This document shows, in pieces, positions 37,308 to 46,032 of a stretch of DNA of 64,000 bases (position 1 is its first letter; every line of letters begins with the position of its first letter). Source of the stretch: Rariglobus hedericola (GTDB lineage Bacteria; Verrucomicrobiota; Verrucomicrobiia; Opitutales; Opitutaceae); assembly GCF_007559335.1 (NCBI RefSeq), contig NZ_VMBG01000001.1, positions 806,001-870,000 of the forward strand, in the 5' to 3' direction. The position numbers and the translations under genes are program-made. The notes beneath the pieces are model-generated. The model searched no databases. It was not told the origin of the DNA and saw nothing but the letters and a program-made list of their open reading frames with translations.

Positions 37308-37321
37308 TGCCTGCGCAGGCA
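37308..37321. promoter_or_regulatory. 14-bp perfect palindrome between deoC and the AraC gene
   Basis: TGCCTGCGCAGGCA lies in the 162-bp divergent region, 74 bp before the deoC start and 74 bp after its right end to the AraC start. It could be an operator or a weak hairpin. No regulator can be assigned. Confidence 0.35.
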
Positions 37322-37395
37322 AATAGATATCTTTTTAGGCAGTTGTCAGAAGCGTGTTCGGCGGGTAGCCAGATAAAGGTGTCTCCCCTCCTCCC

Positions 37396-38244
37396 ATGCT
37401 GAAAAAACAACGTTATCATCGCGTGCATACGGGCCATCGGCGCATGGCGGTTCAGCCGGTTTTTGCCGACTTCCACCGCCTGGAGATGAATGCCTCCCAA
37501 GAGTATCCAAGACACCGGCATGCGAATTATGAAGCGATCTTGGTGGAACGCGGGCCTTATCTCTGCGAACTGAACGGACGGGAGCTGCAACTGGAGGCAG
37601 GAGAGGTATTGATCATAAAACCGGGCGACTGGCATGCGGACCACCTGAGGGCGGGACAACGGCATTTCGTTTTGCACTTCACTCTGGAGGCGGCCGAAGG
37701 AAGACGCGCACCGGATCTATTCACGGCAGGTGCGCGGGCGGAAGATCAGGTGGCGCGCGGGGATTTTAAGCGAGACGCGCGTTTGCTCCATGAGATCCAA
37801 GTGGAGGCGGAGGCGGGCGCCGATTATGCGGCGGCAGTGCAAGACGGACTGCTGGCGGCATTATTTTGGCGATGGACACGCGGGTTGCCGGAACGCGGAT
37901 TAAGCGGACCCTGGCGGGCTTTGCCTGCGGACGAAGCCCGACGCCAAGAAATAGCGGAGCTGCTGGGCAGGCACGTGACCAAAAATCCGACCGTGGCCGA
38001 ACTGGCTCAGGCATTGGCCATAAGCCCGCGTCAATTTAGCACGCAATGCCGGATGTTACTGGGGACCTCGCCCGCAAAGCTACTGCTCGAACTTAAACTA
38101 AGGGAGGCCGAGGCCATGCTCCGTTATCAAGGACGGCGGGTAAGCGAAGTCAGCGAGGCCTTGGGCTTCGCGAACCCATTTCATTTTTCACGCGTGTGCC
38201 GACGCGCCTGGGGTCACGCACCGAGTGCGGTGAAAACACGCTGA
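37396..38244 (+). CDS. AraC-family transcriptional regulator (cupin sensor)
   Basis: The 282-residue protein has an N-terminal cupin-like sensor (RHRHANYEAILVERGPYLCE; GEVLIIKPGDWHADHL) and a C-terminal pair of helix-turn-helix motifs (NPTVAELAQALAISPRQFST; VSEVSEALGFANPFHFSRVC). This fits AraC/XylS activators of sugar catabolism. It faces deoC-Nudix divergently across 162 bp and is downstream-convergent to the heparinase-like gene at 38317. It may control deoC or the lyase unit. The inducer is unknown. Confidence 0.92.
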   Translation: MLKKQRYHRVHTGHRRMAVQPVFADFHRLEMNASQEYPRHRHANYEAILVERGPYLCELNGRELQLEAGEVLIIKPGDWHADHLRAGQRHFVLHFTLEAAEGRRAPDLFTAGARAEDQVARGDFKRDARLLHEIQVEAEAGADYAAAVQDGLLAALFWRWTRGLPERGLSGPWRALPADEARRQEIAELLGRHVTKNPTVAELAQALAISPRQFSTQCRMLLGTSPAKLLLELKLREAEAMLRYQGRRVSEVSEALGFANPFHFSRVCRRAWGHAPSAVKTR

Positions 38245-38316
38245 CGCCTTCGGCGGAACACCCGGGCACAAATTTCAAAAAGCCCCTCGCCGCGGCCAAA
38301 GCCCGACCCTCAGCGC

Positions 38317-40461
38317 TCAACGCGGGGCGATTTCCACCGGACCCGTTTCGCTGCTTTTCCCTGGTGTCCAGCCCAGGTCCACTCGCACGCGTTCCGTTCT
38401 GCCATCGGGCCATTTCAAACCGAAAGAAATCGTCTTCTCCTCCTGCTTGGCGATGACGCCTTCAACGACTGGCGGCGCCTCGCCTTGGGCGAGCGGCACC
38501 AGCAGGTTGACGAACCGTATCGCGACCGCCGGGTCGCGTTGGGTGAGCGCGAGTTGATAACCATGTTTCTCCGCCCGCCCTTTTCCCGGGGCCATGCCGG
38601 CCATGACCACCGTGTCGGACGCCTCCGCATTCAACCCCTCGGCGACGGGCGTGAGCGTCAACACCGCGAGGCCGGCCTGCGGAAGACGTGCGATGTGCGA
38701 AAACCCGGAAGCAGTCGGCTCCGCCACAAAGGGCGCATCGGCGTGGCAAAGCCACGTGAGCCGGCGCGCCGCCCCGTCTTCCGCGCGGAAATCGTCCGCG
38801 ACCAGCATCCAGCGGGCGGTCGTCAGAACGCTGCGGCGCAGGTTCACGTTTTTAACTTGGCGCGTGTAGGCGCCCCCAAACTCGCCGGACGCGAAGCCGT
38901 AGTCCTTGGTCAAGCTCACGCGGTCGATGCGGGCCCCGTCGAGCTGCTCGTAAGGCACGCCGTGCTCGTTGTGATACGCTCCGTCCATCGCCTGCCCCTT
39001 ACCGTCCACCAGCAGCGTGTTGTGATCGCGCGTCCATTTCTCCGCCGTGTAGCCGGTGCCAACCGCGAGATAGGCTCCTTTGGCGTAGAGATAAAACGCA
39101 CCGATGTCGGCGTGGACATGGCCGGCGTTGGGAACCCAGTCCTTGAGCTGGCCGAGCTTGGCCGCGGCGGCGTGCCCCAGCGGCGGACCGCAGCGGAAAA
39201 GCATCGCGGTGTCACCCGTGCCCCAGCCCGAGCGCCACGCAACGACGCCGTGGTCCTGGAAATAGTGATACGGCGCGATCTCCGCGAGCGGCCGCGGCTC
39301 GTGCCGGTTGTCGAACCAGAGGAAGGCCGACGAGGCGCCGTCCGTCTCGGGCAAGCGCATCCCGAGCAGATCAGCGGCGGCGCGACTCTCGCGCGAACCG
39401 GTGGCGCGGGCCACGCTCCAGAGCAGCGAGGAACCGGTCACGCGGATATCGGGGCGTTGATGGTCGCCTTTCCAAAGTCCGGTGTCTCCCACGTCGAAGG
39501 CCCAGGGTTTCCCGGGCAGCGAGAGGTGCAGAGCGTAGCGCCAGTTGTCGCGCAGCGCGGGCAGCTCCATCAATTTCTCGCCGGTGGCGCGGCCAAGCAG
39601 TTCGGCAGCCCGCACGTGCCAGTGCAGCGCATAAATCCAGTAGCCGACGCCTTCGTAATAATAGCCGTCTTCGCCCAGCACATAGCGGCAGCGGCGCAAC
39701 ACCGCGCGCGCCCGCTCAAGCCACATGTCCGCCGCCGGTTCCTCGCCGAGCAAGGCCAGCGAGGCGGCGATCAGCGCGACGGTCGGCGTATAGGTGTGGT
39801 TCTGATCGTAGCGGATCGCCGCCGTCCGTGCGACCGGGTCAAAATCGTCGAAAATCGCCTTCGCGTGCGCAGCGAGCCCCGCGCGAATCACGGTCGCATC
39901 GGCTCTACTCATCTCGCCGTGCAACAGATCGTAAGCGACCGAGAGATAGTAGAGATACCACGATGCCTGAAGATCGATATTCGGCCGGAAGTTGGTTCCC
40001 CATACCGGTTCGCGGCAGTGCGCCAGCAACCAGCGGATCGCTCCGTCGCGATAGCGTGTCTCGCCGGTGACAAACCAGGCGAGCGCTGCGGACTGCACGC
40101 ATTCGATGCGCCAATAGGTTTTCCCATGCGTCACGTCCTCCGGAGAGGGTGTGGCGGCGGGATCGAGCACGCGTCGCGCGTTGTTAAGCACCGGCTGCCA
40201 CAGCGCGGGATTTTCGCGCGCCTTGCGCCGGAGCTCATCGCGATCCATCGCGGAAAACAACAACCGCGGGCGCGCGACGGTATAGCCGGCCGTGACGGGC
40301 GTTTGTGGCAGGTCGAGGTCGTCAACCAGCGTCGGCGCAGGAAAACTACCAGTCCACTTCGCACGCGTCGCGCCCGCGCTTCCTGAAGAAAGCTCCGCCG
40401 GAAAAACCAGACAGGTGCCGGCCAAAAAAAACGCCACCGCGCGGTAAAAGAAGTATTTCAT
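38317..40461 (-). CDS. Heparinase II/III-like exported polysaccharide lyase
   Basis: The 714-residue protein has a signal peptide (MKYFFYRAVAFFLAGTCLVF, then PAE). The N-terminal alpha toroid shows RPRLLFSAMDRDELRRKA and a long helical stretch (ALHWHVRAAELLGRATGEK). The C-terminal heparinase II/III beta-sandwich includes PNAGHVHADIGAFYLYAKG and WTRDHNTLLVDGKGQ, with conserved His and Asn. It is similar in layout to the 3741 protein and lacks the extra modules of the 24206 protein. It lies 26 bp downstream of an AraC gene on the same strand, so that regulator may control it. The action is expected outside the cytoplasmic membrane on a uronate polysaccharide. Confidence 0.85.
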   Translation of the reverse strand: MKYFFYRAVAFFLAGTCLVFPAELSSGSAGATRAKWTGSFPAPTLVDDLDLPQTPVTAGYTVARPRLLFSAMDRDELRRKARENPALWQPVLNNARRVLDPAATPSPEDVTHGKTYWRIECVQSAALAWFVTGETRYRDGAIRWLLAHCREPVWGTNFRPNIDLQASWYLYYLSVAYDLLHGEMSRADATVIRAGLAAHAKAIFDDFDPVARTAAIRYDQNHTYTPTVALIAASLALLGEEPAADMWLERARAVLRRCRYVLGEDGYYYEGVGYWIYALHWHVRAAELLGRATGEKLMELPALRDNWRYALHLSLPGKPWAFDVGDTGLWKGDHQRPDIRVTGSSLLWSVARATGSRESRAAADLLGMRLPETDGASSAFLWFDNRHEPRPLAEIAPYHYFQDHGVVAWRSGWGTGDTAMLFRCGPPLGHAAAAKLGQLKDWVPNAGHVHADIGAFYLYAKGAYLAVGTGYTAEKWTRDHNTLLVDGKGQAMDGAYHNEHGVPYEQLDGARIDRVSLTKDYGFASGEFGGAYTRQVKNVNLRRSVLTTARWMLVADDFRAEDGAARRLTWLCHADAPFVAEPTASGFSHIARLPQAGLAVLTLTPVAEGLNAEASDTVVMAGMAPGKGRAEKHGYQLALTQRDPAVAIRFVNLLVPLAQGEAPPVVEGVIAKQEEKTISFGLKWPDGRTERVRVDLGWTPGKSSETGPVEIAPR

Positions 40462-40487
40462 GGGACGAGGCCGGTGATGTTGCGAAG

Positions 40488-41366
40488 TTACGCCGGATGA
40501 GAGTTATCGTTATTTGCTCCGAAGTGCGGGTTCACCCGCAGGAATTCCTCCTTGAAACTCCTCGGGCTCCACCCGGCGTATTTCTTGAATGCGCTGGAAA
40601 AATGAAAAGCGTCACTGAAGCCGAGTTGCTGCGCGATCACCTTGATCGGCAGGTCCGTAGAAGTGAGCAGGCTGCGGGCTCTTTCCATTCTGATCCGGTG
40701 GACATAAGCAACCGGCCCCACTCCGGTGTGCCGGGCGAATTCCCTTCGGAATGTGTGCACACCGAGCCCGCAGGCTTCGGCAAGTTCGTTCACCGTCGGC
40801 GGTCGTGTCAGATCCGGCGTGTCAATCATGCCCAACGCGGTCGCCAACCACTCCGGCTGATGCGCGACTTTCGCCGGCTGGTCGAATGCCAGATCCTCCA
40901 AAAGAGTCTGCAGCCGGATGAGGTGACGGATCGGCTGCTGCCGCTCAAGGCGGTTGGGCACCAGAAGTTCCCGCAGTTCCCGATACCATTTCTCGAACGG
41001 TGTGAGGATGTAAGGTTTTTCCAGCGGATGCAGCAGGCCGGTCTGTTGCCAGAGATCGAAAAGCTTTCCGCAAAAACCGATGGCGAGTTCGTCCCACACC
41101 TTTCCGTCTTGCGGACCATATTGATGCGCAACGTGCGGCGTCGTCACAAAGAGGTCGCCTTTTTTCACGGCGAAATCCCGCCCCTCCGAATCGCGATAAA
41201 CGCCTTCGCCTTCGAGGATCAAAACCAGCTGATATTGCGCCCACCGGCGCATCCGGGAAAACCCGGTGCCGGTGCCATTGCGGATGATTACTCCGGACTC
41301 GATTCGACCGAGCGGATTCAGAGGTAAATTAAGGTCAAAAAACTGATGGGTGCACGCGCGGTTCAT
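40488..41366 (-). CDS. AraC-family transcriptional regulator
   Basis: The 292-residue protein has an N-terminal cupin-type sensor (YQLVLILEGEGVYRDSEGRD; LFVTTPHVAHQYGP) and a C-terminal AraC DNA-binding region (TVNELAEACGLGVHTFRREF; IKVIAQQLGFSDAFHFSSAF then KKYAGWSPRSFK). It lies 26 bp upstream of the heparinase-like gene and is divergent, by 85 bp, from the giant RCC1/beta-helix gene at 41452. Both neighbours are natural targets. The ligand is unknown; regulators of this form usually respond to the sugar released by the locus they control. Confidence 0.92.
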   Translation of the reverse strand: MNRACTHQFFDLNLPLNPLGRIESGVIIRNGTGTGFSRMRRWAQYQLVLILEGEGVYRDSEGRDFAVKKGDLFVTTPHVAHQYGPQDGKVWDELAIGFCGKLFDLWQQTGLLHPLEKPYILTPFEKWYRELRELLVPNRLERQQPIRHLIRLQTLLEDLAFDQPAKVAHQPEWLATALGMIDTPDLTRPPTVNELAEACGLGVHTFRREFARHTGVGPVAYVHRIRMERARSLLTSTDLPIKVIAQQLGFSDAFHFSSAFKKYAGWSPRSFKEEFLRVNPHFGANNDNSHPA

Positions 41367-41451
41367 TGCTCAAAGTGAACATGTTTTTGCTCAGCCAGGG
41401 TATTCCCGGAATGCGCCCGGGCCTGTTACGGTCGCGCACCCCTAAAACCCC

Positions 41452-44400
41452 ATGAAAATACCCATCTGTTGTGTCCGCTTGCAATCATTCATCCGCCGCC
41501 CGCTGTTCGCAGCCGCGATTTTTCTCCAAATCGCCGGCGCATCCCACGCCCTCGCTCAAATCACCACCGGCGGAAACCACACCGTTGTCGTCAACGAAGA
41601 CACCGGCGCCGTCGTGTCATGGGGATTGAATACAAACGGACAGCTCGGTGACGGCACCACGCTTTCCCGCACCGAGGCCGTTCCGGTTCAAAAAGCATCG
41701 GGCCCGCTCACGGGAATTTCCGCCGTCGCCGCCGGCGGCACGCACAGCGTGGCGCTCGCCTCGGACGGCACCGTCTGGACGTGGGGCAGCAATCTCTACG
41801 GCCAGTTGGGCAACGGTAACAACACGCAGCAAACCAAGGCCGTCCAAGTGCTCACGAGCAGCGGCACGTTGACCGGCATCAGCGCGATCGCCGCCGGCGA
41901 GCAGTTCACCCTCGCGCTGAAAAGCGACGGCACCGTTTGGGCCTGGGGCGTGAATAGCATTGGCCAACTCGGCATTGGCAGCACCCTCAATCAAAACCGC
42001 GCGATGCCGACCGGCCTGACCGGAATCACCTCCATCGCGGCCGGCCAGCTGCACGGGCTCGCCCGCAAGAACGACGGCACCGTCTGGGCTTGGGGCCACA
42101 ACGTCAACGGACAGGTGGGCAACAACACCACGACGCAGCAAAACACGCCGGTGCAGGTCGTAACCGCCACGGGAGCGTTGACCGGTGTCTCCCATGTGGC
42201 TGCCGGCTCCGCCCACAGCCTCGCGCTGAAGTCCGACGGAACGGTCTGCGCCTGGGGTTACAACTTGTATGGCGCGGTCGGCGACAACACCGCCACTCAG
42301 CGCCTGGTCGCGACTCCAACCCTTTCGCTCACCAACGTCGTCGCTGTATTGGGCGGCGGATACCACAGTGTCGCGATCAAGAGCGACGGAACAGCCTGGA
42401 GCTGGGGCTACAATTTCAACGGACAGCTCGGCGACGGCACCCTGACAGATCGCCGCACACCGATCCAGATGACCGGCCTGGCCAGCATCAAGGCGGTCAC
42501 CGCCCGCGGAAACCGCACGATGGTCATGCTCACCGATGGAAAAATCTACGGCCTCGGCGACAATTCCTATGGCACCTTCGGCACCGGCAGCGGCAGCGCC
42601 GGCTCCAGCTGGGCGCCCGTGACCGTTCCCGGCCTCGATAATCTGAAGGCGGTGAGCGCCGGTATGTTTTCAAGCCTCGCGCTCGATGACGACGGCACGC
42701 TCTGGGCGTTCGGCCAGAATGTTTACGGCCAGCTCGGCATCAACAGCGTCGTCAACGCCAGTATTCCCACGGTCACGTTGATTCTCACCAACGTGCAGAC
42801 GATGTCTGCCGGCTCCTATCACGCCACCGCCGTGAAAACCGACGGCACCGTCTGGGGCTGGGGCCTCAACACCAACGGACAGGTCGGCGACGGCACCACC
42901 GTGCAGCGCAATCAACCCGTGCAGGTTCTCACCGCGAGCGCACCGTTGACCAACGCCGTAATGGTGGCCGCCGGCGCGTCGCACAGCGCGGCCTTGAAAA
43001 CCGACGGCACCGTATGGACCTGGGGCGCCAACAACTACGGCCAACTCGGCGACGGCACCACGACCAACCGCACCAGGGCGGCGCAAGTCGCCACCGTCAG
43101 CGGACCGCTTACCGGCATTATCGAAATCTCCGCCGGTGCGCACCACACCGTCGCTTTGAAAAACGACGGCACCGTCTGGATCTGGGGCCGCAATAGCAGC
43201 GGCCAGCTGGGCAACGGAAACACCACGTCACAAAGCTACGCCATCCAGGTGCCGCTCGCGACCGCCGCCTTGAGTATCGCCGCCGGTGACGGTCACACCG
43301 CAGTGATCATGAATGATCGCACCCTGATGGCCTGGGGCGGCAATGCCTTCGGACAGCTCGGTGACAACTCCACCGCCAATCGTCTCTCGCCGGTTGCCGT
43401 CAGCACGATCAGCTCGGTGGCATCTCTCTCCGCGCATAACAACCACACTATGGCCGTAAAGCTCGACTCCACCGTGTGGGGCTGGGGCTCAAACGCGTTT
43501 GGCGAGATCGGCAACTCGTCGTTCTCCAACGAGCGCATTCCTAAACAGCTCGCCGGCCTCGTGGCCGCGTCCTCCACGACCGCTCCCAACGCCGGCGATT
43601 GCGGAGGCAACCACGGCTTGCTGATCAACTCCGACGGCACCCTGTCAGCCTGGGGTTCGAACCTCTACGGCCAGCTTGGCAACGGGCAGTTCGGTTACTC
43701 CACGACTCCGGTCCAGGCCACCTTCGTGAGCTTCACGGATACTTCCGGCCTCTGGGTGGATCAAGCCGCGCCTGCCGGCGGCACCGGAACCTACCTCGCG
43801 CCGTTCCAGACAATCGCCGCCGCCATCGCCAAATCCAAACTGGTCTCCGACACCAACACCCGCATCACCGTGCGGGCCGGCACCTACAAAGAGGCCGTCT
43901 CGCTCAACGGCACCTACGGCGGCGCCAAGTCCGGCACTCCGGCAAATCCGTTTATCTTGCGCGGCATGCCGGGTGAACGCGTGGTCGTCTCCGGTTTCAA
44001 GGCGATCACCGGTTGGACGCTGGATTCAGGCGGCGTTTACGTCGCCAATGTCGGCACGTGGAATTCCGCCAGCCCCACTCCTCCCAATAAATACCCCGAC
44101 ACCTTCTATGTCGGCCGCAGCGAGCGGCTCATGGCGCAGGCGCCCAACGTGGGCACGGGCCTGTGGACTTGGCAGTCGAAGACCACGGGCACCGACTCCT
44201 CGGGCGCGGCTTATTCCATCATCACCGACACCGCGCACCTGGTCGGAGTCGGCGATCTCGTCGGCGGCTATGTTCAATACTTCAACGGCGACTCCAACGT
44301 CGGCGGCATGATCCTCGAGAACGACCCGGTTGCGGGCACGTTGAAGTTCGCGGGATCGGTGACCACCGGCCCGAACGCGCCCTACATCATCAAAAACCGG

Positions 44401-45957
44401 CGCCAGCTGGTGGATCGCCCCGGCGAGTGGGCCGTCGTCGCCCAACCTGACGGCACCTACAAGGTCTATTATTGGCCGCACAACTTCGCCGAGCTGGCGA
44501 ACACCCAGTCGCGGAATGGTTATAACAACGGCATTACCGTCTATGGCGTGCACGATGTCGTGGTGATGGGCTTCGAAGTCGAGGGCATCTCCGGCGCAGG
44601 CAACGGCATCAACGCCACGAATTGCCAGAACGTCAGCATCCTCTGGAACGTCGTTCACGACAACGGCGGCTACTTGTGGCAGGGCAACCGCGTCGCCGCC
44701 ATCAACGGCGCCGGCATCTACCTGCGCAACGTCACCGGCGCGAGCGTGGTGGGCAACAATCACGTCACCTTGAATCACTTCGGCATCGTGCTCACCCAGT
44801 GCGCGGACACGGTCGTCACCCAAAACGAAATCGCCTACAACCACATCGACGGCATGGACCTCAGCTCCAACGCCAACCTCTCGACTCCGTGCATCAACAT
44901 TACGATTTCGGAGAACTACATCCACCATCACTTCAACCTGCTGCAGCACGCCGACGGTATCCAAACATATGAGACAGGCGTTCAAAACCTGAACCTCTTG
45001 AACAACGTGATCGTGGGCGGTCCGCAGATCATGATCAACGGCCTCGGAGGCGGCACTTTTGCCGGCAACGTCGTCACCCACGCCTACATCAACAACCTCG
45101 CGGGCGCGGACCGAGATCTCCACTACTACGAAAACCCGATCATCACCAACAACAACACATTCGCCACCGGGCTAGACTTGATGGGCGCGATGGCGAACTC
45201 CTCGATCGAAAACGTGCTGTATGGGCGTCTCACCACCCGCCGGGGCCAATACACGGGCAATCGCAACCTCTTGCAACCCGTGCCGCTCACCGCGACCACC
45301 TACGATGCCGGCAGCTTGATCAGCATCAGCTCCACGGGCGTGTGGAGCGCATTCGGTTACGCCAACACCGGCGTCGCCGGGTTCTATTCGCTCACGGGTC
45401 AGGACCAGCATTCCGTCATCGGCGACCGCTTCGCGACGCAGTTCATCAACATGCCGACTTCGGTGCGTTACATCAAAGATCCCACCAAGGGCGGGTCCAC
45501 GACCACCTCCACCACCGTGTGTCTCTATGACAGCGGCGGCAGACCGCTCGCCGATTTCAAGGTGGGCGATCACGTGGAGTTCAACCTGGACGGCGTGGTG
45601 CGCACCGTCACCGCCATCGATACAACCGACAAACTCGTCACCTTCACCCCGGCGCTGTATCGGGTCACCCCCGGTGATGGCGAAGGATGGGCCTCGCTTG
45701 GCCGTAATGACTTCCTGGAGAACTGGGGCACGCGCACCAACTTCGCGCGCGACAGCCGGCTGGCTCCGGGCAGCCCGGGCCTGACGATGTCGTCCACCGG
45801 CGGACCGATCGGCTCGTTGATCAACCTCGCGCATTACCGCGTGTCCGACTTCGACGGCGACGGCGTTCGCGACAATCCGCAGCTCCCCGCCGACGTGCAG
45901 GCCAACCAGGCCGCCCGCGATTTCCACCTCTCGACGTGGTCGTCGTTCGGAAACTAA
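41452..45957 (+). CDS. Giant exported protein: 14 RCC1 repeats plus right-handed beta-helix
   Basis: The 1501-residue protein has a long N-terminal signal (hydrophobic AAAIFLQIAGASHALAQ). Residues about 35-760 contain 14 RCC1-type repeats with the core VWxWGxNxxGQLGxGT (for example VWTWGSNLYGQLGNGN), enough for two seven-bladed propellers. Residues about 765-1250 begin with a DUF1565-like opening (GLWVDQAAPAGGTGTYLAPF) and continue as stacked Asn-rich beta-helix turns (NVSILWNVVHDNGGY; ITISENYIHHHFNLLQHADG). The last 200 residues are an unassigned beta domain. A hydrolase or lyase function in the helix is possible but no catalytic site is clear. No PEP-CTERM or other sorting signal is seen at the C-terminus. 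The gene faces an AraC gene and ends at a strong terminator. Confidence 0.85.
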   Translation: MKIPICCVRLQSFIRRPLFAAAIFLQIAGASHALAQITTGGNHTVVVNEDTGAVVSWGLNTNGQLGDGTTLSRTEAVPVQKASGPLTGISAVAAGGTHSVALASDGTVWTWGSNLYGQLGNGNNTQQTKAVQVLTSSGTLTGISAIAAGEQFTLALKSDGTVWAWGVNSIGQLGIGSTLNQNRAMPTGLTGITSIAAGQLHGLARKNDGTVWAWGHNVNGQVGNNTTTQQNTPVQVVTATGALTGVSHVAAGSAHSLALKSDGTVCAWGYNLYGAVGDNTATQRLVATPTLSLTNVVAVLGGGYHSVAIKSDGTAWSWGYNFNGQLGDGTLTDRRTPIQMTGLASIKAVTARGNRTMVMLTDGKIYGLGDNSYGTFGTGSGSAGSSWAPVTVPGLDNLKAVSAGMFSSLALDDDGTLWAFGQNVYGQLGINSVVNASIPTVTLILTNVQTMSAGSYHATAVKTDGTVWGWGLNTNGQVGDGTTVQRNQPVQVLTASAPLTNAVMVAAGASHSAALKTDGTVWTWGANNYGQLGDGTTTNRTRAAQVATVSGPLTGIIEISAGAHHTVALKNDGTVWIWGRNSSGQLGNGNTTSQSYAIQVPLATAALSIAAGDGHTAVIMNDRTLMAWGGNAFGQLGDNSTANRLSPVAVSTISSVASLSAHNNHTMAVKLDSTVWGWGSNAFGEIGNSSFSNERIPKQLAGLVAASSTTAPNAGDCGGNHGLLINSDGTLSAWGSNLYGQLGNGQFGYSTTPVQATFVSFTDTSGLWVDQAAPAGGTGTYLAPFQTIAAAIAKSKLVSDTNTRITVRAGTYKEAVSLNGTYGGAKSGTPANPFILRGMPGERVVVSGFKAITGWTLDSGGVYVANVGTWNSASPTPPNKYPDTFYVGRSERLMAQAPNVGTGLWTWQSKTTGTDSSGAAYSIITDTAHLVGVGDLVGGYVQYFNGDSNVGGMILENDPVAGTLKFAGSVTTGPNAPYIIKNRRQLVDRPGEWAVVAQPDGTYKVYYWPHNFAELANTQSRNGYNNGITVYGVHDVVVMGFEVEGISGAGNGINATNCQNVSILWNVVHDNGGYLWQGNRVAAINGAGIYLRNVTGASVVGNNHVTLNHFGIVLTQCADTVVTQNEIAYNHIDGMDLSSNANLSTPCINITISENYIHHHFNLLQHADGIQTYETGVQNLNLLNNVIVGGPQIMINGLGGGTFAGNVVTHAYINNLAGADRDLHYYENPIITNNNTFATGLDLMGAMANSSIENVLYGRLTTRRGQYTGNRNLLQPVPLTATTYDAGSLISISSTGVWSAFGYANTGVAGFYSLTGQDQHSVIGDRFATQFINMPTSVRYIKDPTKGGSTTTSTTVCLYDSGGRPLADFKVGDHVEFNLDGVVRTVTAIDTTDKLVTFTPALYRVTPGDGEGWASLGRNDFLENWGTRTNFARDSRLAPGSPGLTMSSTGGPIGSLINLAHYRVSDFDGDGVRDNPQLPADVQANQAARDFHLSTWSSFGN

Positions 45958-45981
45958 GCGCAACGCCGAGACCGGTTAAAA

Positions 45982-46018
45982 AAGAAGGCGGGCCCACTTG
46001 GGCCCGCCTTCTTTTTTT
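45982..46018. terminator. Strong intrinsic terminator between 45957 and rhaA
   Basis: A 14-bp perfect stem (left arm 45982-45995, right arm 46000-46013, core GGCGGGCCC/GGGCCCGCC) with a 4-nt ACTT loop is followed by T residues. The flanking A and T runs let it work in both directions, ending the giant gene and the convergent rhaA unit. Confidence 0.9.
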
Positions 46019-46032
46019 ACGAAATCAACCGG

